Of a stretch of 32,839 nucleotides of DNA, positions 23,303 through 32,829 are shown piece by piece. The position numbers were made by a program, and so were the translations under genes. This DNA comes from Deltaproteobacteria bacterium (lineage in GTDB: Bacteria; Desulfobacterota; DSM-4660; Desulfatiglandales; HGW-15), in assembly GCA_016930835.1 (NCBI GenBank), contig JAFGGA010000092.1:1-32839 (forward strand). The letters are read 5' to 3'. Each line of letters opens with the position of its first letter. Within the stretch, counting starts at the first letter, position 1. The notes beneath the pieces are model-generated. The model was not told the origin of the DNA, did not search any database, and worked only from the letters and a program-made list of their open reading frames with translations.

Positions 23303-25905
23303 ATCAGATGACTCCCATGCTCAGACAGTTTCTTGAGATCAAGGGCATGTATCCGGATTCGATCCTGTTTTTCCGCATGGGCGATTTTTATGAGATGTTT
23401 TTTGAGGATGCAAAGATTGCCTCAAAGATCCTTGGTATTACTCTGACCTCCAGAGGATCCCACAACGGTCAAAAAATGCCCATGTGCGGCGTACCTCATC
23501 ATTCCTCCCGTTCATATATCGCGAAACTGATTGAAAGCGGAAAAAAGGTGGCCATCTGCGAGCAGGTGGAAGACCCGGCAAAGGCCAAGGGTATTGTCAA
23601 GAGAGAGGTCATCAGGGTTGTAACCCCCGGGTCGGTGTTGGATGACGGGGATGTGGATGATAACACCAACCTCTATCTGGCGGCCATTGCGGGGGGTGAA
23701 GGGTGCTTTGGTCTTGCCTACGTGGATCTTTCCACGGGTGAATTCCGGGTGACGGAAGTGGATCAATGGCGAGCGTTGAAGGATGAATTGGGCCGTATAG
23801 ACCCGGCTGAGCTGCTGATCCCGGAAAATGATGAGATGACCTTGAGGAAGGATCTTTCACTTTACCGTACGGAGATCCTTCCAAGGGATGTGTTTGACCA
23901 AAAAAGGGCGGGGGATTTGTTGAAAGAGCAATTGGGCGCGAAATCTTTGGGGGGATACGGATGCGAGGACATGGAACAGGGCATCATCGCGGCCGGGGCC
24001 GTGGTTCATTACCTCAAAGAGACCCAGAAGGGGAATCCGGATCATATCAAGGATATCGTGAGTTATCGTCTTGGCGACTTTATGTTTCTGGATGAACACA
24101 CGATTTGGAACCTGGAGCTGTTCCGGACCATGAGAAGGCAATCCACCAAAGGCACTTTGTTTCAGATCTTTGATCAGACCGTCACGCCCATGGGTAGCAG
24201 GCTCCTGAAACGTTGGATCGGATATCCTTTGGTTGATCTGATTAAGATCCGAAGGCGTTTGGCCGCCGTATCCAATTTCAGAGACGATCGCATATTCAGG
24301 GAGGAGATCCGCGAGAGGTTGGAAGGGATCTATGACTTGGAACGACTGAACGGTCGCATTTCCATGGGAAGGGCAAACAGCAGGGACCTTGTGGCGCTCA
24401 AACAGTCCATTCTTCAATTACCGGCCATCAAAAGGCAACTGGTCGATTCCACCAGCGAGTTACTGGCGGATATTGCCGAACAATTGGATACGTTGCAGGA
24501 CGTTGCCGAGATCATTGATAAAGCCATATGTGATGATCCCCCCATCTCTTTGAAGGAGGGCGGTATTATCCGGGAAGGGTATCATCCGGAGTTGGATGAA
24601 TTGATAACCATTACCCGGGCAGGCAAGACCTGGATTGCTCAATTCGCCCTTACCGAGCAAAAGCGAACCGGGATTTCCAACCTGAAGATCGGATATAACA
24701 AGGTCTTCGGATACTATATCGAGGTCTCAAAGGCAAATATCCCCCATGTCCCCGAAGATTATATTCGGAAACAGACCCTGGTAAACGGTGAACGGTACAT
24801 TACCGAGGCTTTAAAGGAATACGAAGATAAGGTCTTGGGGGCCGAGGAAAAGCGAGTGGATCTCGAATATGAAATCTTTGAACAGATCAGGGGAAAAGTG
24901 GCCCTGGAAAACAGGCGCATCAAAGACACGGCTGCTTTTATAGGCGAACTGGATGCCTTGGCCGGTCTGGCCGAAACCGCCGAGTTGAACGGTTATACAT
25001 GTCCGGAAGTCAACGAGGAGGGAGATTTGAAGATTATTGACGGTCGGCATCCGGTGATTGAACAAACCGTTCGGGATGAGGCCTTTGTACCCAATGATAT
25101 TTGTTTGGATAATCAAACCCAACAGTTCCTCATTATCACCGGACCCAACATGGCGGGCAAGTCCACGGTCTTAAGACAAACCGCATTAACGGTCCTTATG
25201 GCCCAGATGGGGAGTTTTGTCCCGGCATCCAAGGCGATCATCGGGATAGTGGACCGGATCTTTACCCGTATCGGGGCTTCGGATGACCTTGCCAGGGGAC
25301 AGAGCACCTTTATGGTGGAGATGGATGAGACGGCTAATATATTGAGGCACGCGACACCGAAAAGTCTCGTGATCCTTGACGAGATCGGTCGCGGCACCAG
25401 CACTTATGACGGATTAAGCATCGCCTGGGCCGTGGCCGAGGCATTGCACGATCGCGATGGAAAAGGGGTGAAGACCCTTTTTGCGACCCATTATCACGAG
25501 TTAACGGAGTTATTGGCCTCCAAAACAAGGGCCAAGAATTTCAATATTGCCGTTAAAGAATGGGAAGACCAAATCATTTTTTTAAGGAAGTTGGTTCCTG
25601 GCGGGACCAATAGAAGTTACGGCATACAGGTGGCACGGATCGCAGGAATGCCGCAAGCGGTTGTGGATCGGGCCAAAGAGATCTTGGAGAACCTGGAAGG
25701 GGCGGAACGGGATGATATGGGGAGACCCCGGTTGGCCCGATCCAGGCGCCAGCGTATAAAAGAAGACCCCGCTCAACTCAGCCTGTTCAGAGGTCAGGAA
25801 CAGAGGCTCAAACGCTGGATCACCGGCCTGGATATATCCTCTATGGCCCCGCTGGAGGCCTTGATCGAATTGAACAAGATGAAAGAATATATAGACAAGG
25901 AATAA
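23299..25905 (+). CDS. mutS: DNA mismatch repair protein MutS
   Basis: The 868-residue product is full-length MutS. The mismatch-binding GDFYEMFFEDA (Phe-x-Glu motif) is near residue 32. The connector, lever and clamp domains follow. The ATPase carries Walker A GPNMAGKST at 615-623, Walker B LVILDEIGRG with Asp694-Glu695, and the conserved THYHELTEL. It recognises base mismatches and recruits MutL; mutL is not in the window. The tail after residue 800 holds QLSLF, the beta-clamp-binding-type motif. The start overlaps lapB by four bases. The TAA is directly followed by a heptad repeat array. Confidence 0.97.
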   Translation: MNQMTPMLRQFLEIKGMYPDSILFFRMGDFYEMFFEDAKIASKILGITLTSRGSHNGQKMPMCGVPHHSSRSYIAKLIESGKKVAICEQVEDPAKAKGIVKREVIRVVTPGSVLDDGDVDDNTNLYLAAIAGGEGCFGLAYVDLSTGEFRVTEVDQWRALKDELGRIDPAELLIPENDEMTLRKDLSLYRTEILPRDVFDQKRAGDLLKEQLGAKSLGGYGCEDMEQGIIAAGAVVHYLKETQKGNPDHIKDIVSYRLGDFMFLDEHTIWNLELFRTMRRQSTKGTLFQIFDQTVTPMGSRLLKRWIGYPLVDLIKIRRRLAAVSNFRDDRIFREEIRERLEGIYDLERLNGRISMGRANSRDLVALKQSILQLPAIKRQLVDSTSELLADIAEQLDTLQDVAEIIDKAICDDPPISLKEGGIIREGYHPELDELITITRAGKTWIAQFALTEQKRTGISNLKIGYNKVFGYYIEVSKANIPHVPEDYIRKQTLVNGERYITEALKEYEDKVLGAEEKRVDLEYEIFEQIRGKVALENRRIKDTAAFIGELDALAGLAETAELNGYTCPEVNEEGDLKIIDGRHPVIEQTVRDEAFVPNDICLDNQTQQFLIITGPNMAGKSTVLRQTALTVLMAQMGSFVPASKAIIGIVDRIFTRIGASDDLARGQSTFMVEMDETANILRHATPKSLVILDEIGRGTSTYDGLSIAWAVAEALHDRDGKGVKTLFATHYHELTELLASKTRAKNFNIAVKEWEDQIIFLRKLVPGGTNRSYGIQVARIAGMPQAVVDRAKEILENLEGAERDDMGRPRLARSRRQRIKEDPAQLSLFRGQEQRLKRWITGLDISSMAPLEALIELNKMKEYIDKE

Positions 25906-25906
25906 A

Positions 25907-25969
25907 GGCGCAAGGCGCATGGCACAAGGTGCAAAGGGAAATGAACATCGAACCTTCAACGTCGATTGA
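25907..25969. repeat. Degenerate 7-bp tandem array after mutS
   Basis: In steps of seven the units read GGCGCAA, GGCGCAT, GGCACAA, GGTGCAA, AGGGAAA, TGAACAT, CGAACCT, TCAACGT and CGATTGA. The first four are clearly related; the later ones are more degenerate. A 20-base stretch (25908-25927) is the exact reverse complement of part of the array at 1991-2046. Confidence 0.6.
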
Positions 25970-26145
25970 TGTATAAAATAAAGTGACGTTATGGGCATGG
26001 TCATAAAAAAAAGACAAAAAATCACTCGAACTTAAACACTCATTTTTTCGATTCAGTGCCGGGTGATGGACGTTCGATCAACGTTCGTTGAAACATAGGT
26101 ATTAGGATGCGGAATAGAACAGGATTAGGAAATTTCTTTTTCAAA

Positions 26146-26233
26146 TTCAATGTTGGACATTGGACGTTCGACCCACCCTACGGCGGGCAGTTGCTTGCCC
26201 GCCTTTGGCGAATTCGATGTTCATTGTTCAACC
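26146..26233. repeat. Heptad array interrupted by a palindromic insertion
   Basis: Units TTCAATG, TTGGACA, TTGGACG and TTCGACC (26146-26173) are followed by a 39-base block. Units TTCGATG, TTCATTG and TTCAACC (26213-26233) then resume. The block contains a perfect stem GGCGGGCA (26182-26189) / TGCCCGCC (26196-26203) with a six-base loop. The block looks inserted into, or grown within, a heptad tract. Confidence 0.65.
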
Positions 26234-26244
26234 CAACTCACGGG

Positions 26245-27963
26245 ATGATAGCTTTGGTCTGGGTCCTCTTTACGCTATCACTTATCGGAGCTAACCCGGC
26301 TTTTTGTGCGACCGAATCCAAAGTCAAGGCCATGCTGGACAACGCGGATCAATGTCGTAAGGAGTTATATCTTTCTTCAACAAAGATGAAATATCGTCAC
26401 CATTGGGCAAAGTGCATCAATCAGTATGAAACCATATACAAGGCTTATCCCAATAGTGAATACGCCCCGTGGGCCATGTACCATACAGCCCGGATGTTTA
26501 CGAAACTCTATACCATATCCGGTAAAGAGTCCGACCTGGATGAAGCCTTGGATCTCTATGATCTTTTGATCAGGAAGTATACTACACACAGGCTCGCGGA
26601 CGATTCCCAATATTATATCGGTGAAATACACGATAAATATAAGAAAGACCCGGCTCAGGCCTATGTGGAGTATTTGAAGGTTGAGATCAAATATCCGTCA
26701 GGCGATATGAAGGAAAAGGCCCGTGTTAGGCTGGATGATCTCGCCGTGGTCCTAGGGAAAAAAGCAGATTCAAACAGCAACGGGAGCGCCGCTTCATCCC
26801 CGTCGGAGCGTACCCGGGTAAAAGGTATCCGGCACTGGTCCACTCCGACCTATACCCGCGTGGTGATTGATCTGGACAACCCGGTAGAATATAGCTCTCA
26901 TCTCCTGAAAAGAGATCCGGACCTGGACATGCCGAAGCGGCTTTACCTGGACCTGGAAAATACATTTGTCGATCCCGGGATTGAGACCACTATCCCCATT
27001 CAGGGTGGGCTGCTTCAAAGGGCCAGGGCGGGCCAGTTTGATCCCGATACGGTTCGTGTGGTATTGGATGCCCAAAGTGTTGAAGAATACAAGGTTTTCC
27101 CCCTTTACAATCCTTTTCGTATCGTGGTCGACGTACAGGCCGTTGAAATAAACGATCAATCGGGAAACCTCGCAGATGCCATAATCCCGAAACCGACCCG
27201 CACGCCTCGAAGAGGAGTTCTGAAGACGACCCAGCCGGATCAAGCCCTTTCTTTGGCCGGTCAATTGGGACTCAGCGTCAAGACGATCGTTATCGATCCG
27301 GGCCATGGCGGTAAAGACCCTGGCTGTCACTTGGGGAAAGGAATCATGGAGAAGGATATCGTCCTGGCCCTCGCGAAGATCCTAAAAAAAGAGATCGAAG
27401 AAAAATTAGGTTGCGAGGTCTTATTGACAAGGACCCAAGACGTTTTTGTCCCCCTGGATGAGCGGACCGCCTTCGCCAATGTTCACAAGGCCGACTTATT
27501 CATTTCCCTTCATATCAACGCCCATAGACAGAAAAATGTCTTCGGTGTTGAGACCTATTTTTTGAATATGGCCACAGATCAGGATGCCGTCGTGGTGGCT
27601 GCGCGGGAAAATGCCACTTCCGAGAAGAACATCAGCGACCTTCAAACCATATTGAATAACCTGTTGCTCAATACCAAGATCAGTGAATCCAGCAAATTGG
27701 CTTATGAGGTCCAGGACGGTATGATGGACCATATCAAGATAAAATATAATCCCATACGGGATCTTGGCGTGAAACAGGCCCCATTCTATGTACTTGTAGG
27801 TGCCCAGATGCCGGCCATCCTGGTGGAAACCGGTTTCATCACAAACGATACCGAGCGAAAGCGCCTCCAGAGCGATTCATACCGCCAGGTACTGGCCAAC
27901 GGTATTGTAAAAGGGATTGAATCCTATATCAATGGTATTGAGATGGCGTTTTCAGGTGGTTGA
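26245..27963 (+). CDS. N-acetylmuramoyl-L-alanine amidase with TPR and AMIN domains
   Basis: From the ATG at 26245 the product has 572 residues. It starts with a signal peptide (MIALVWVLFTLSLIGANPAFCA). TPR-like helices follow (about 25-155), then an AMIN domain (GIRHWSTPTYTRVVIDLDN onward), and a C-terminal Amidase_3 domain. Amidase_3 zinc ligands and catalytic residues are His354 (IDPGHGG), Glu369 (GIMEKDIV), His423 (SLHINAH) and Glu528 (LVETGF). It cleaves the amide bond between MurNAc and the stem peptide in the periplasm, as in AmiA/B/C cell separation. The ATG has only a weak Shine-Dalgarno. The more upstream in-frame ATG at 26107 would translate the repeat and is rejected. The 3' end overlaps the convergent PEP-CTERM gene by 35 bases. 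Confidence 0.93.
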   Translation: MIALVWVLFTLSLIGANPAFCATESKVKAMLDNADQCRKELYLSSTKMKYRHHWAKCINQYETIYKAYPNSEYAPWAMYHTARMFTKLYTISGKESDLDEALDLYDLLIRKYTTHRLADDSQYYIGEIHDKYKKDPAQAYVEYLKVEIKYPSGDMKEKARVRLDDLAVVLGKKADSNSNGSAASSPSERTRVKGIRHWSTPTYTRVVIDLDNPVEYSSHLLKRDPDLDMPKRLYLDLENTFVDPGIETTIPIQGGLLQRARAGQFDPDTVRVVLDAQSVEEYKVFPLYNPFRIVVDVQAVEINDQSGNLADAIIPKPTRTPRRGVLKTTQPDQALSLAGQLGLSVKTIVIDPGHGGKDPGCHLGKGIMEKDIVLALAKILKKEIEEKLGCEVLLTRTQDVFVPLDERTAFANVHKADLFISLHINAHRQKNVFGVETYFLNMATDQDAVVVAARENATSEKNISDLQTILNNLLLNTKISESSKLAYEVQDGMMDHIKIKYNPIRDLGVKQAPFYVLVGAQMPAILVETGFITNDTERKRLQSDSYRQVLANGIVKGIESYINGIEMAFSGG

Positions 27964-28711
27964 TAGGGTCAAAAATGCCCGTGCTCATCGATGAAGGGGA
28001 AACGTCTCGGTAAATCCATTGGATATCAACCTTTTTTGATTTTTTCCTAAAGCCTGCAAAACCTAATAATCCACCACCGAGAAGAAGCATAGTCGCTGGT
28101 TCTGGGACAGGTGCAGCGGTCACATCGCCATCCCTTACCGCCCAAGTAAAAATTTCAGAATTGGGCCAGCGAGCCCATTGGCTCCCGTTACTAAATGCGA
28201 AATACCAATACCTGTCCCAGCTCGGTAAATAGGTGGATGTCCAGTATGGGTCTGATCCCCCAAATGTCCCATCCGGATTCGTCCAAAGATCTCCTTGAAT
28301 GTTCATGAACATTGCCAAATCTGGGTCGGAGCTATCATAAATGGATGCGCCTGCAATACCACCTAATTCATCATAGAAAAGGTGCCCCATTTCACTCGTG
28401 TTTTTATTGTAGGCATCATTATGCCAGCCGTCTGGTCCGGTACCGTCAGGATTTAAGGCTGTGGGTAGACGCCAATCATCATAGCCCCCGAATATGAGCT
28501 GATCAGCCCAAGTCGTGGCTTCAGCCCATGTCATCCTACCGTCCGTGTCATAACCGGATGTATAAGCGAAGTTTGCATCTTGCAGCCAAGTGATGTCAAA
28601 GGCATCATCATAGATCATTCCATTGCCTCGATCCCAAAGTGTCGCGTTCGAGATCCCGACTGCCGAGAATATCCCTATTACTGTGCATAAAGACATTAAG
28701 TATTTTTTCAT
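27929..28711 (-). CDS. PEP-CTERM protein with DUF1566-like domain; C-terminal frame probably shifted
   Basis: The 260-residue product has a signal peptide (MKKYLMSLCTVIGIFSAVGISNA). A DUF1566-type domain follows (DITWLQDANFAYTSG, TWAEATTWADQLIFGGYDDWRLPTA, YWTSTYLPSWDRYWYFAFSNG, WAVRDG), and then the sorting signal VPEPATMLLLGGGLLGFAGFRKK. PEP-CTERM proteins are exported and processed by an exosortase; none is in the window. Normally the protein ends a few residues after the Arg. Here about 37 more residues follow, and they overlap the amidase gene. One extra A in either A6 run (28032-28037 or 28040-28045) would give a stop at 28028-28026, so a homopolymer indel or sequencing error is likely. 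AAAAGGAG precedes the ATG at 28711. Confidence 0.85.
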   Translation of the reverse strand: MKKYLMSLCTVIGIFSAVGISNATLWDRGNGMIYDDAFDITWLQDANFAYTSGYDTDGRMTWAEATTWADQLIFGGYDDWRLPTALNPDGTGPDGWHNDAYNKNTSEMGHLFYDELGGIAGASIYDSSDPDLAMFMNIQGDLWTNPDGTFGGSDPYWTSTYLPSWDRYWYFAFSNGSQWARWPNSEIFTWAVRDGDVTAAPVPEPATMLLLGGGLLGFAGFRKKSKKVDIQWIYRDVSPSSMSTGIFDPINHLKTPSQYH

Positions 28712-28993
28712 GGCAACCGCTCCTTTTATGTTTGCGTTTGAAATAAGCAGACTCATTCATTTCTGGACGAGTGAGAAGTATATCAAAAAATATGCCAGCT
28801 TGATTGTAAAATATTTCCCGTAATAACAGAGAGTTGGGGAAATCGAATCCATTCGATGGGATATTTATGGAAAAAGATACCCGAAGCATGTGTAAAATTT
28901 TTTCAATTATTGAAACGTATTACATATTCTTGGGGTTTAGAGGAGGAGAATGGATCTTAAAAGTGATCTCAAGAAAAATAATGAATAGGAAGA

Positions 28994-31066
28994 TCAGATG
29001 GAGAATTTGGATAGATCCGCAAGGTTTAAGAAAAGCCGTGATAAGTGTTGTAAGATTGCCACACGGTTGTTCTTCAACTCCGGGCTTTCTTTTGTTAAGA
29101 TTTCGACCCCTTGAAAAAAGTCATCCACGGGCTTTCGTAATCCTGCGATGGTGTTCAGGGCTTTTAGGTATTGTCTTTTTTGCATAAGTTGAGAAACATC
29201 ATCCTTCATGGCTTGGTAAGCATCCCATAATCGTGATTCGCAGGGTTCCGTAAAAAAGATCGGATCAACGGTTAATGAACCTTCCTGGTTCTTTAAGATA
29301 TTGCTGATTCTTTTAAATGTGGTGGCGAGAGGTTCAAACTCCTTGGATTCATCAACGAATTGATTAAGCTGCTCGATTCTGTAGCGAAGGTCACCGATAC
29401 GGTCAAATGTCGCTGATATAACTGCTTCAATCAGATCGGAACGATAATCGGATCGGAGCATCATCTGTTTGTATCGTTCCTGGAAGAAGGCGAGGATGCT
29501 GTCAGATGCCTGATCCTTATCAAAGTCGATATGGCCTGTGAATAGATCTAATGAGGTGGAAATAAAATCTCTCAAAGAGACATCCCATTCCGTTTTTTCA
29601 AGGATTCGGATAATGGCCAGGGCATGCCTGCGAAGGGCAAAGGGGTCGGCAGCGCCTGTAGGTTCCATCCCAATGGCGAAAAACCCGGCAATGGTATCCA
29701 TGCGATCCGCCAGTCCCACAATAGCTCCGATGGTGGAGGAGGGCAGTTCATCACCAGCCTTTACAGGCAGATAATGTTCCTGTATGGCAAGGCACACCTC
29801 TTCTGGATGACCATCCAGAAAGGCGTATTCCCTGCCCATTACACCCTGGAGGGATGGGAATTCACCAACCATATGAGTGACCAGATCACATTTGCTTAAT
29901 CCGGCAGCCAGCTTGATTGAATCGATCTTCTCCGGTGCGATTGTGCTCCCTAGGTATTCAGCCAAATGTGTAAAACGTTCTACCTTACCAAAAGAAGTCC
30001 CTAGATCAGCCTGATAAATGACACCCTTTAGTTCCTCCAATCGATCCTCAAGCCTTGTTTTCCTGTCTTCATGAAAAAAGAAGTCGGCATCCGAGAGCCT
30101 GGCCCTGAGGACCCTTTCATGTCCTTTTTGGACAACGGATTCATCCTTGGCACGGGTATTGTTGACGGCCACGAAATAGGGGATCAACCGGCCATCCGGG
30201 CCGTTGACGGCGAAATATTTTTGATGTTTTTTCATGGCCGTGATGAGCACAGGGGCCGGAAGGGCTAAAAATGCCTGATCAAACGAGCCGCAGACCACAG
30301 AGGGGAACTCCACGAGGTTGGCCACAGTGGTCAATAATTCGGGGTCGATCAAGGGCGTACCGGATAGGTCTCCGGTTTTTGCAATCACCGCCTTTTCAAT
30401 GGCCTTTTTTCGTTCCTCCGGGTCGATCATGACGGATTGTTTTATCTTAAGGAGGTAATCCTGAAGGTTTTTGATGTCCATTTCCCGAGATCCCAGGAAT
30501 CGATGACCCATGGTCTTATTGTTGCTCTTAATCCCCGCCATCTCAAATGGGATTATTTCTTCACCCAAAAGGGCCAGGATCCAGTGGATGGGCCGTACAA
30601 ATGGAATGTTGATGCTTCCCCACCTCATGGTTTTGGGCCATGGAATGCGGGAGATGAGTATAGGCAAGGACTCGGATAAGATGGCCTTTGTGGGTCTCCC
30701 TGTGACGTGGACCTTCACGTGGAGATACTCACCTCTGGGCGTTTCAATACAGCCCAGGGTATCAACAGGGACTCCGTATTTTTGGGCAAATCCCAGGGCT
30801 GCCTTGGTGGGATTTCCTTGTGCATCATAGGCTGCCTTCTTCGGAGGGCCGGTAATTTCTTGAACCATGTCGTCTTGTGTGTCCGCTATGCCTTTGCTGA
30901 TAAGGATCAACCTTCGCGGGGTTCCGTAGGTATGGAAAGTTTCATAATGAATACGATTTTCTTTGAAAAAAGATTCGCTCAGATTCTTAAGCTCTTTGAG
31001 CCCATTTTCCAGATAATCCGATGGGATCTCTTCGGTCCCGATCTCCAGTAATAAATCATTAGACAT
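28994..31066 (-). CDS. glyS: Glycyl-tRNA synthetase beta subunit
   Basis: The 690-residue product has the GlyS start (LLLEIGTEEIPSDYLENGLKEL), RRLILISKGIADTQDD, the block RIPWPKTMRWGS, and the C-terminal HD-like and anticodon-binding regions (LADRMDTIAGFFAIGMEPTGAADPFALRR). It forms the alpha2beta2 glycyl-tRNA synthetase with GlyQ and charges tRNA-Gly. It starts directly after the glyQ stop (TAA ATG). The length is normal. Confidence 0.97.
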   Translation of the reverse strand: MSNDLLLEIGTEEIPSDYLENGLKELKNLSESFFKENRIHYETFHTYGTPRRLILISKGIADTQDDMVQEITGPPKKAAYDAQGNPTKAALGFAQKYGVPVDTLGCIETPRGEYLHVKVHVTGRPTKAILSESLPILISRIPWPKTMRWGSINIPFVRPIHWILALLGEEIIPFEMAGIKSNNKTMGHRFLGSREMDIKNLQDYLLKIKQSVMIDPEERKKAIEKAVIAKTGDLSGTPLIDPELLTTVANLVEFPSVVCGSFDQAFLALPAPVLITAMKKHQKYFAVNGPDGRLIPYFVAVNNTRAKDESVVQKGHERVLRARLSDADFFFHEDRKTRLEDRLEELKGVIYQADLGTSFGKVERFTHLAEYLGSTIAPEKIDSIKLAAGLSKCDLVTHMVGEFPSLQGVMGREYAFLDGHPEEVCLAIQEHYLPVKAGDELPSSTIGAIVGLADRMDTIAGFFAIGMEPTGAADPFALRRHALAIIRILEKTEWDVSLRDFISTSLDLFTGHIDFDKDQASDSILAFFQERYKQMMLRSDYRSDLIEAVISATFDRIGDLRYRIEQLNQFVDESKEFEPLATTFKRISNILKNQEGSLTVDPIFFTEPCESRLWDAYQAMKDDVSQLMQKRQYLKALNTIAGLRKPVDDFFQGVEILTKESPELKNNRVAILQHLSRLFLNLADLSKFSI

Positions 31067-31945
31067 TTATTTGCCTTCCTTGTTCGTCAATGGGAAACCC
31101 ATTCCCTCTCGTTGAGCCAGATAATTCTTGGATACATTCCTGGCGAGATTCCGTATGCGCTCGATGTACTTTGTCCTTTCCGCCACACTAATGGCGCCCC
31201 TTGCATCCAGGATATTAAAGGTATGAGAACACTTGAGACAGTAGTCATAAGCGGGTAGGACCAACCCTTCCTTGCTGATCCGAATGGATTCATGTTCGTA
31301 CATATCAAAGAGATTGAGGAGCATATCCACATCGGCCAGTTCAAAGTGATAAATGGAGAATTCCCTCTCCCCCATTTTATGGACATGACCGTATGTGATG
31401 TCGTTGGTCCAAATGAGATCGTAGACATTTTCCTTTTCCTGCAAGTACATGGCGATCCGTTCCAGACCGTAGGTGATCTCCACGGAAATCGGATCCAACT
31501 TAATGCTGCCTGCCTGCTGAAAATACGTGAACTGGGTGATCTCCATGCCATCCAACCACACCTCCCATCCTAGTCCCGAGGCGCCGAGGGTGGGGGATTC
31601 CCAGTCATCTTCCACAAAACGGATATCATGCTCCAATGGGTCAATGCCGAGAGCCCTCAGGCTATCGAGGTAGATATCCTGGATCTCCAGGGGAGATGGT
31701 TTAACAATCACTTGATATTGGTAATAATGCCCTAAACGGTTGGGATTATCCCCATACCGGCCGTCTGTGGGACGGCGGGAGGGTTCCACATAGGCTACGG
31801 ACCATGGTTCAGGTCCAAGCGCCCTCAGCAGTGTGGCGGGATTAAAAGTACCGGCGCCGACCTCCTGATCGTATGGCTGTTGGATCAGGCAGCCTTTTTC
31901 AGCCCAATATTTCTCCAGATTGATGATGAGTTCCTGAAACGTCAT
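31067..31945 (-). CDS. glyQ: Glycyl-tRNA synthetase alpha subunit
   Basis: The 292-residue product is a class II synthetase catalytic subunit: [62 protein letters not shown], and [16 protein letters not shown]. It activates glycine within the two-subunit enzyme. GGAG precedes the ATG. The glyQ-glyS order and zero-base junction are standard. It is transcribed divergently from the Nudix gene. Confidence 0.97.
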   Translation of the reverse strand: MTFQELIINLEKYWAEKGCLIQQPYDQEVGAGTFNPATLLRALGPEPWSVAYVEPSRRPTDGRYGDNPNRLGHYYQYQVIVKPSPLEIQDIYLDSLRALGIDPLEHDIRFVEDDWESPTLGASGLGWEVWLDGMEITQFTYFQQAGSIKLDPISVEITYGLERIAMYLQEKENVYDLIWTNDITYGHVHKMGEREFSIYHFELADVDMLLNLFDMYEHESIRISKEGLVLPAYDYCLKCSHTFNILDARGAISVAERTKYIERIRNLARNVSKNYLAQREGMGFPLTNKEGK

Positions 31946-32133
31946 ATGGACTCCAAAAACAGTTATGTAAAATGAGGAAACGTCACAACGATTTTTAAGG
32001 GTAGGGAAGTTATCACCGGCAGGTCAAGATGTCAAGAAACACGCCCTCTGAACTTTTTTTCTAAATTTTATGGACAATGGGGAATAAAATGGTTAATAAA
32101 CTGGCAACTGTTATGATTCAGCGAGCAACGTAA

Positions 32134-32742
32134 ATGGATACAATCAGGAAAATTAGAGAAATATTAATTGGCCGGGAGCCTAAACCCATTGAAGGGGGGT
32201 ATGGCGCATTTATTCATGCAGCCGTATTGATGCCTCTTTTTCATGATGAGACGGGTTACAAGATCCTTTTTACCAAGCGGACCGATAAGGTGGAACATCA
32301 TAAGAGACAAATTTCTTTTCCGGGCGGTGCCGTAGATAACGGGGACGGATCCCTGCAGGAGACGGCGCTCCGGGAATCTCATGAAGAGATCGGGCTGCTG
32401 CGGGATGATGTGCAGATTTTAGGGCCATTGGATCAGACGACCACATTCGGGAGTGATTTCGTCGTGCATCCTTTCGTCGGGTATATTCCTTATCCCTATG
32501 ATTTCACCATCAACCCTAAGGAGGTGGATCGAATCATTACCGTGCCCCTGGATGTATTTTTATCTGATCAGGCCATTTATAAGAGAGACAGGGCGGAATT
32601 TGAGGATTATGTCTATCAAGGAACGTCCTACTATTATAACGGTGATGTGATATGGGGGGCAACGGCCCGGATTATGGAGAATTTTATTCATATCGTCGGT
32701 GACAAATTGCGCTTGTCTAATAGTCGGAATTCATATATATAA
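32134..32742 (+). CDS. Nudix hydrolase, CoA pyrophosphatase type
   Basis: The 202-residue product is a Nudix protein of the NudL/CoAse type. The upstream block TKRTDKVEHHKRQISFPGG is typical of this branch, and it is followed by the Nudix box G(x5)E(x7)REUxEExGU (GAVDNGDGSLQETALRESHEEIG). Such enzymes cleave coenzyme A to 3',5'-ADP and 4'-phosphopantetheine or act on related diphosphates. The strand DFVVHPFVGYI follows. The ribosome-binding site is weak. It ends 10 bases before the tRNA gene, and its last codons overlap the presumed tRNA promoter. Confidence 0.88.
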   Translation: MDTIRKIREILIGREPKPIEGGYGAFIHAAVLMPLFHDETGYKILFTKRTDKVEHHKRQISFPGGAVDNGDGSLQETALRESHEEIGLLRDDVQILGPLDQTTTFGSDFVVHPFVGYIPYPYDFTINPKEVDRIITVPLDVFLSDQAIYKRDRAEFEDYVYQGTSYYYNGDVIWGATARIMENFIHIVGDKLRLSNSRNSYI

Positions 32743-32743
32743 T
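32713..32743 (+). promoter_or_regulatory. Possible sigma-70-type promoter for tRNA-Pro
   Basis: TATAAT (32738-32743) lies nine bases before the mature tRNA start. TTGTCT (32713-32718) is a weak -35 candidate at a long spacing of 19 bases. It overlaps the Nudix 3' end, so the tRNA may also be read through from that gene. Confidence 0.35.
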
Positions 32744-32752
32744 CCTTTATGT

Positions 32753-32829
32753 CGGGACGTGGCTCAGTCTGGTAGAGCACCGCGTTCGGGACGCGGGAGT
32801 CGCTGGTTCAAATCCAGTCGTCCCGACCA
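32753..32829 (+). tRNA. tRNA-Pro (anticodon CGG)
   Basis: The gene is 77 bases long with CCA encoded at 32827-32829. The acceptor stem is CGGGACG/CGTCCCG. The anticodon stem is CCGCG/CGCGG, with loop TTCGGGA and anticodon CGG at 32787-32789. The T-loop is TTCAAAT and the D-arm GCTC..GAGC. It decodes the proline codon CCG. Confidence 0.95.

Larger units (their letters stand above)
25906..26244. other. Intergenic region between mutS and the amidase, with two heptad arrays
   Basis: No gene is seen. From the base after the mutS stop, heptads run to about 25969. A short ordinary AT-rich stretch follows, which could hold a promoter. A second heptad array interrupted by a palindrome occupies 26146-26233. 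The amidase ORF is open upstream through this second array, but that reading would encode repeat, so it is treated as non-coding. Confidence 0.55.

Noticed and set aside
26107-26244. Upstream ATG for the amidase
   Set aside because: It would translate the heptad array and palindrome and bury the signal peptide 46 residues inside the protein.
26794-27330. Minus-strand 178-codon ORF within the amidase gene
   Set aside because: It is an antisense shadow of the AMIN/amidase coding region with no domain of its own.
28834-29187. Plus-strand 117-codon ORF overlapping the glyS 3' end
   Set aside because: It overlaps glyS antisense and shows no recognisable domain.
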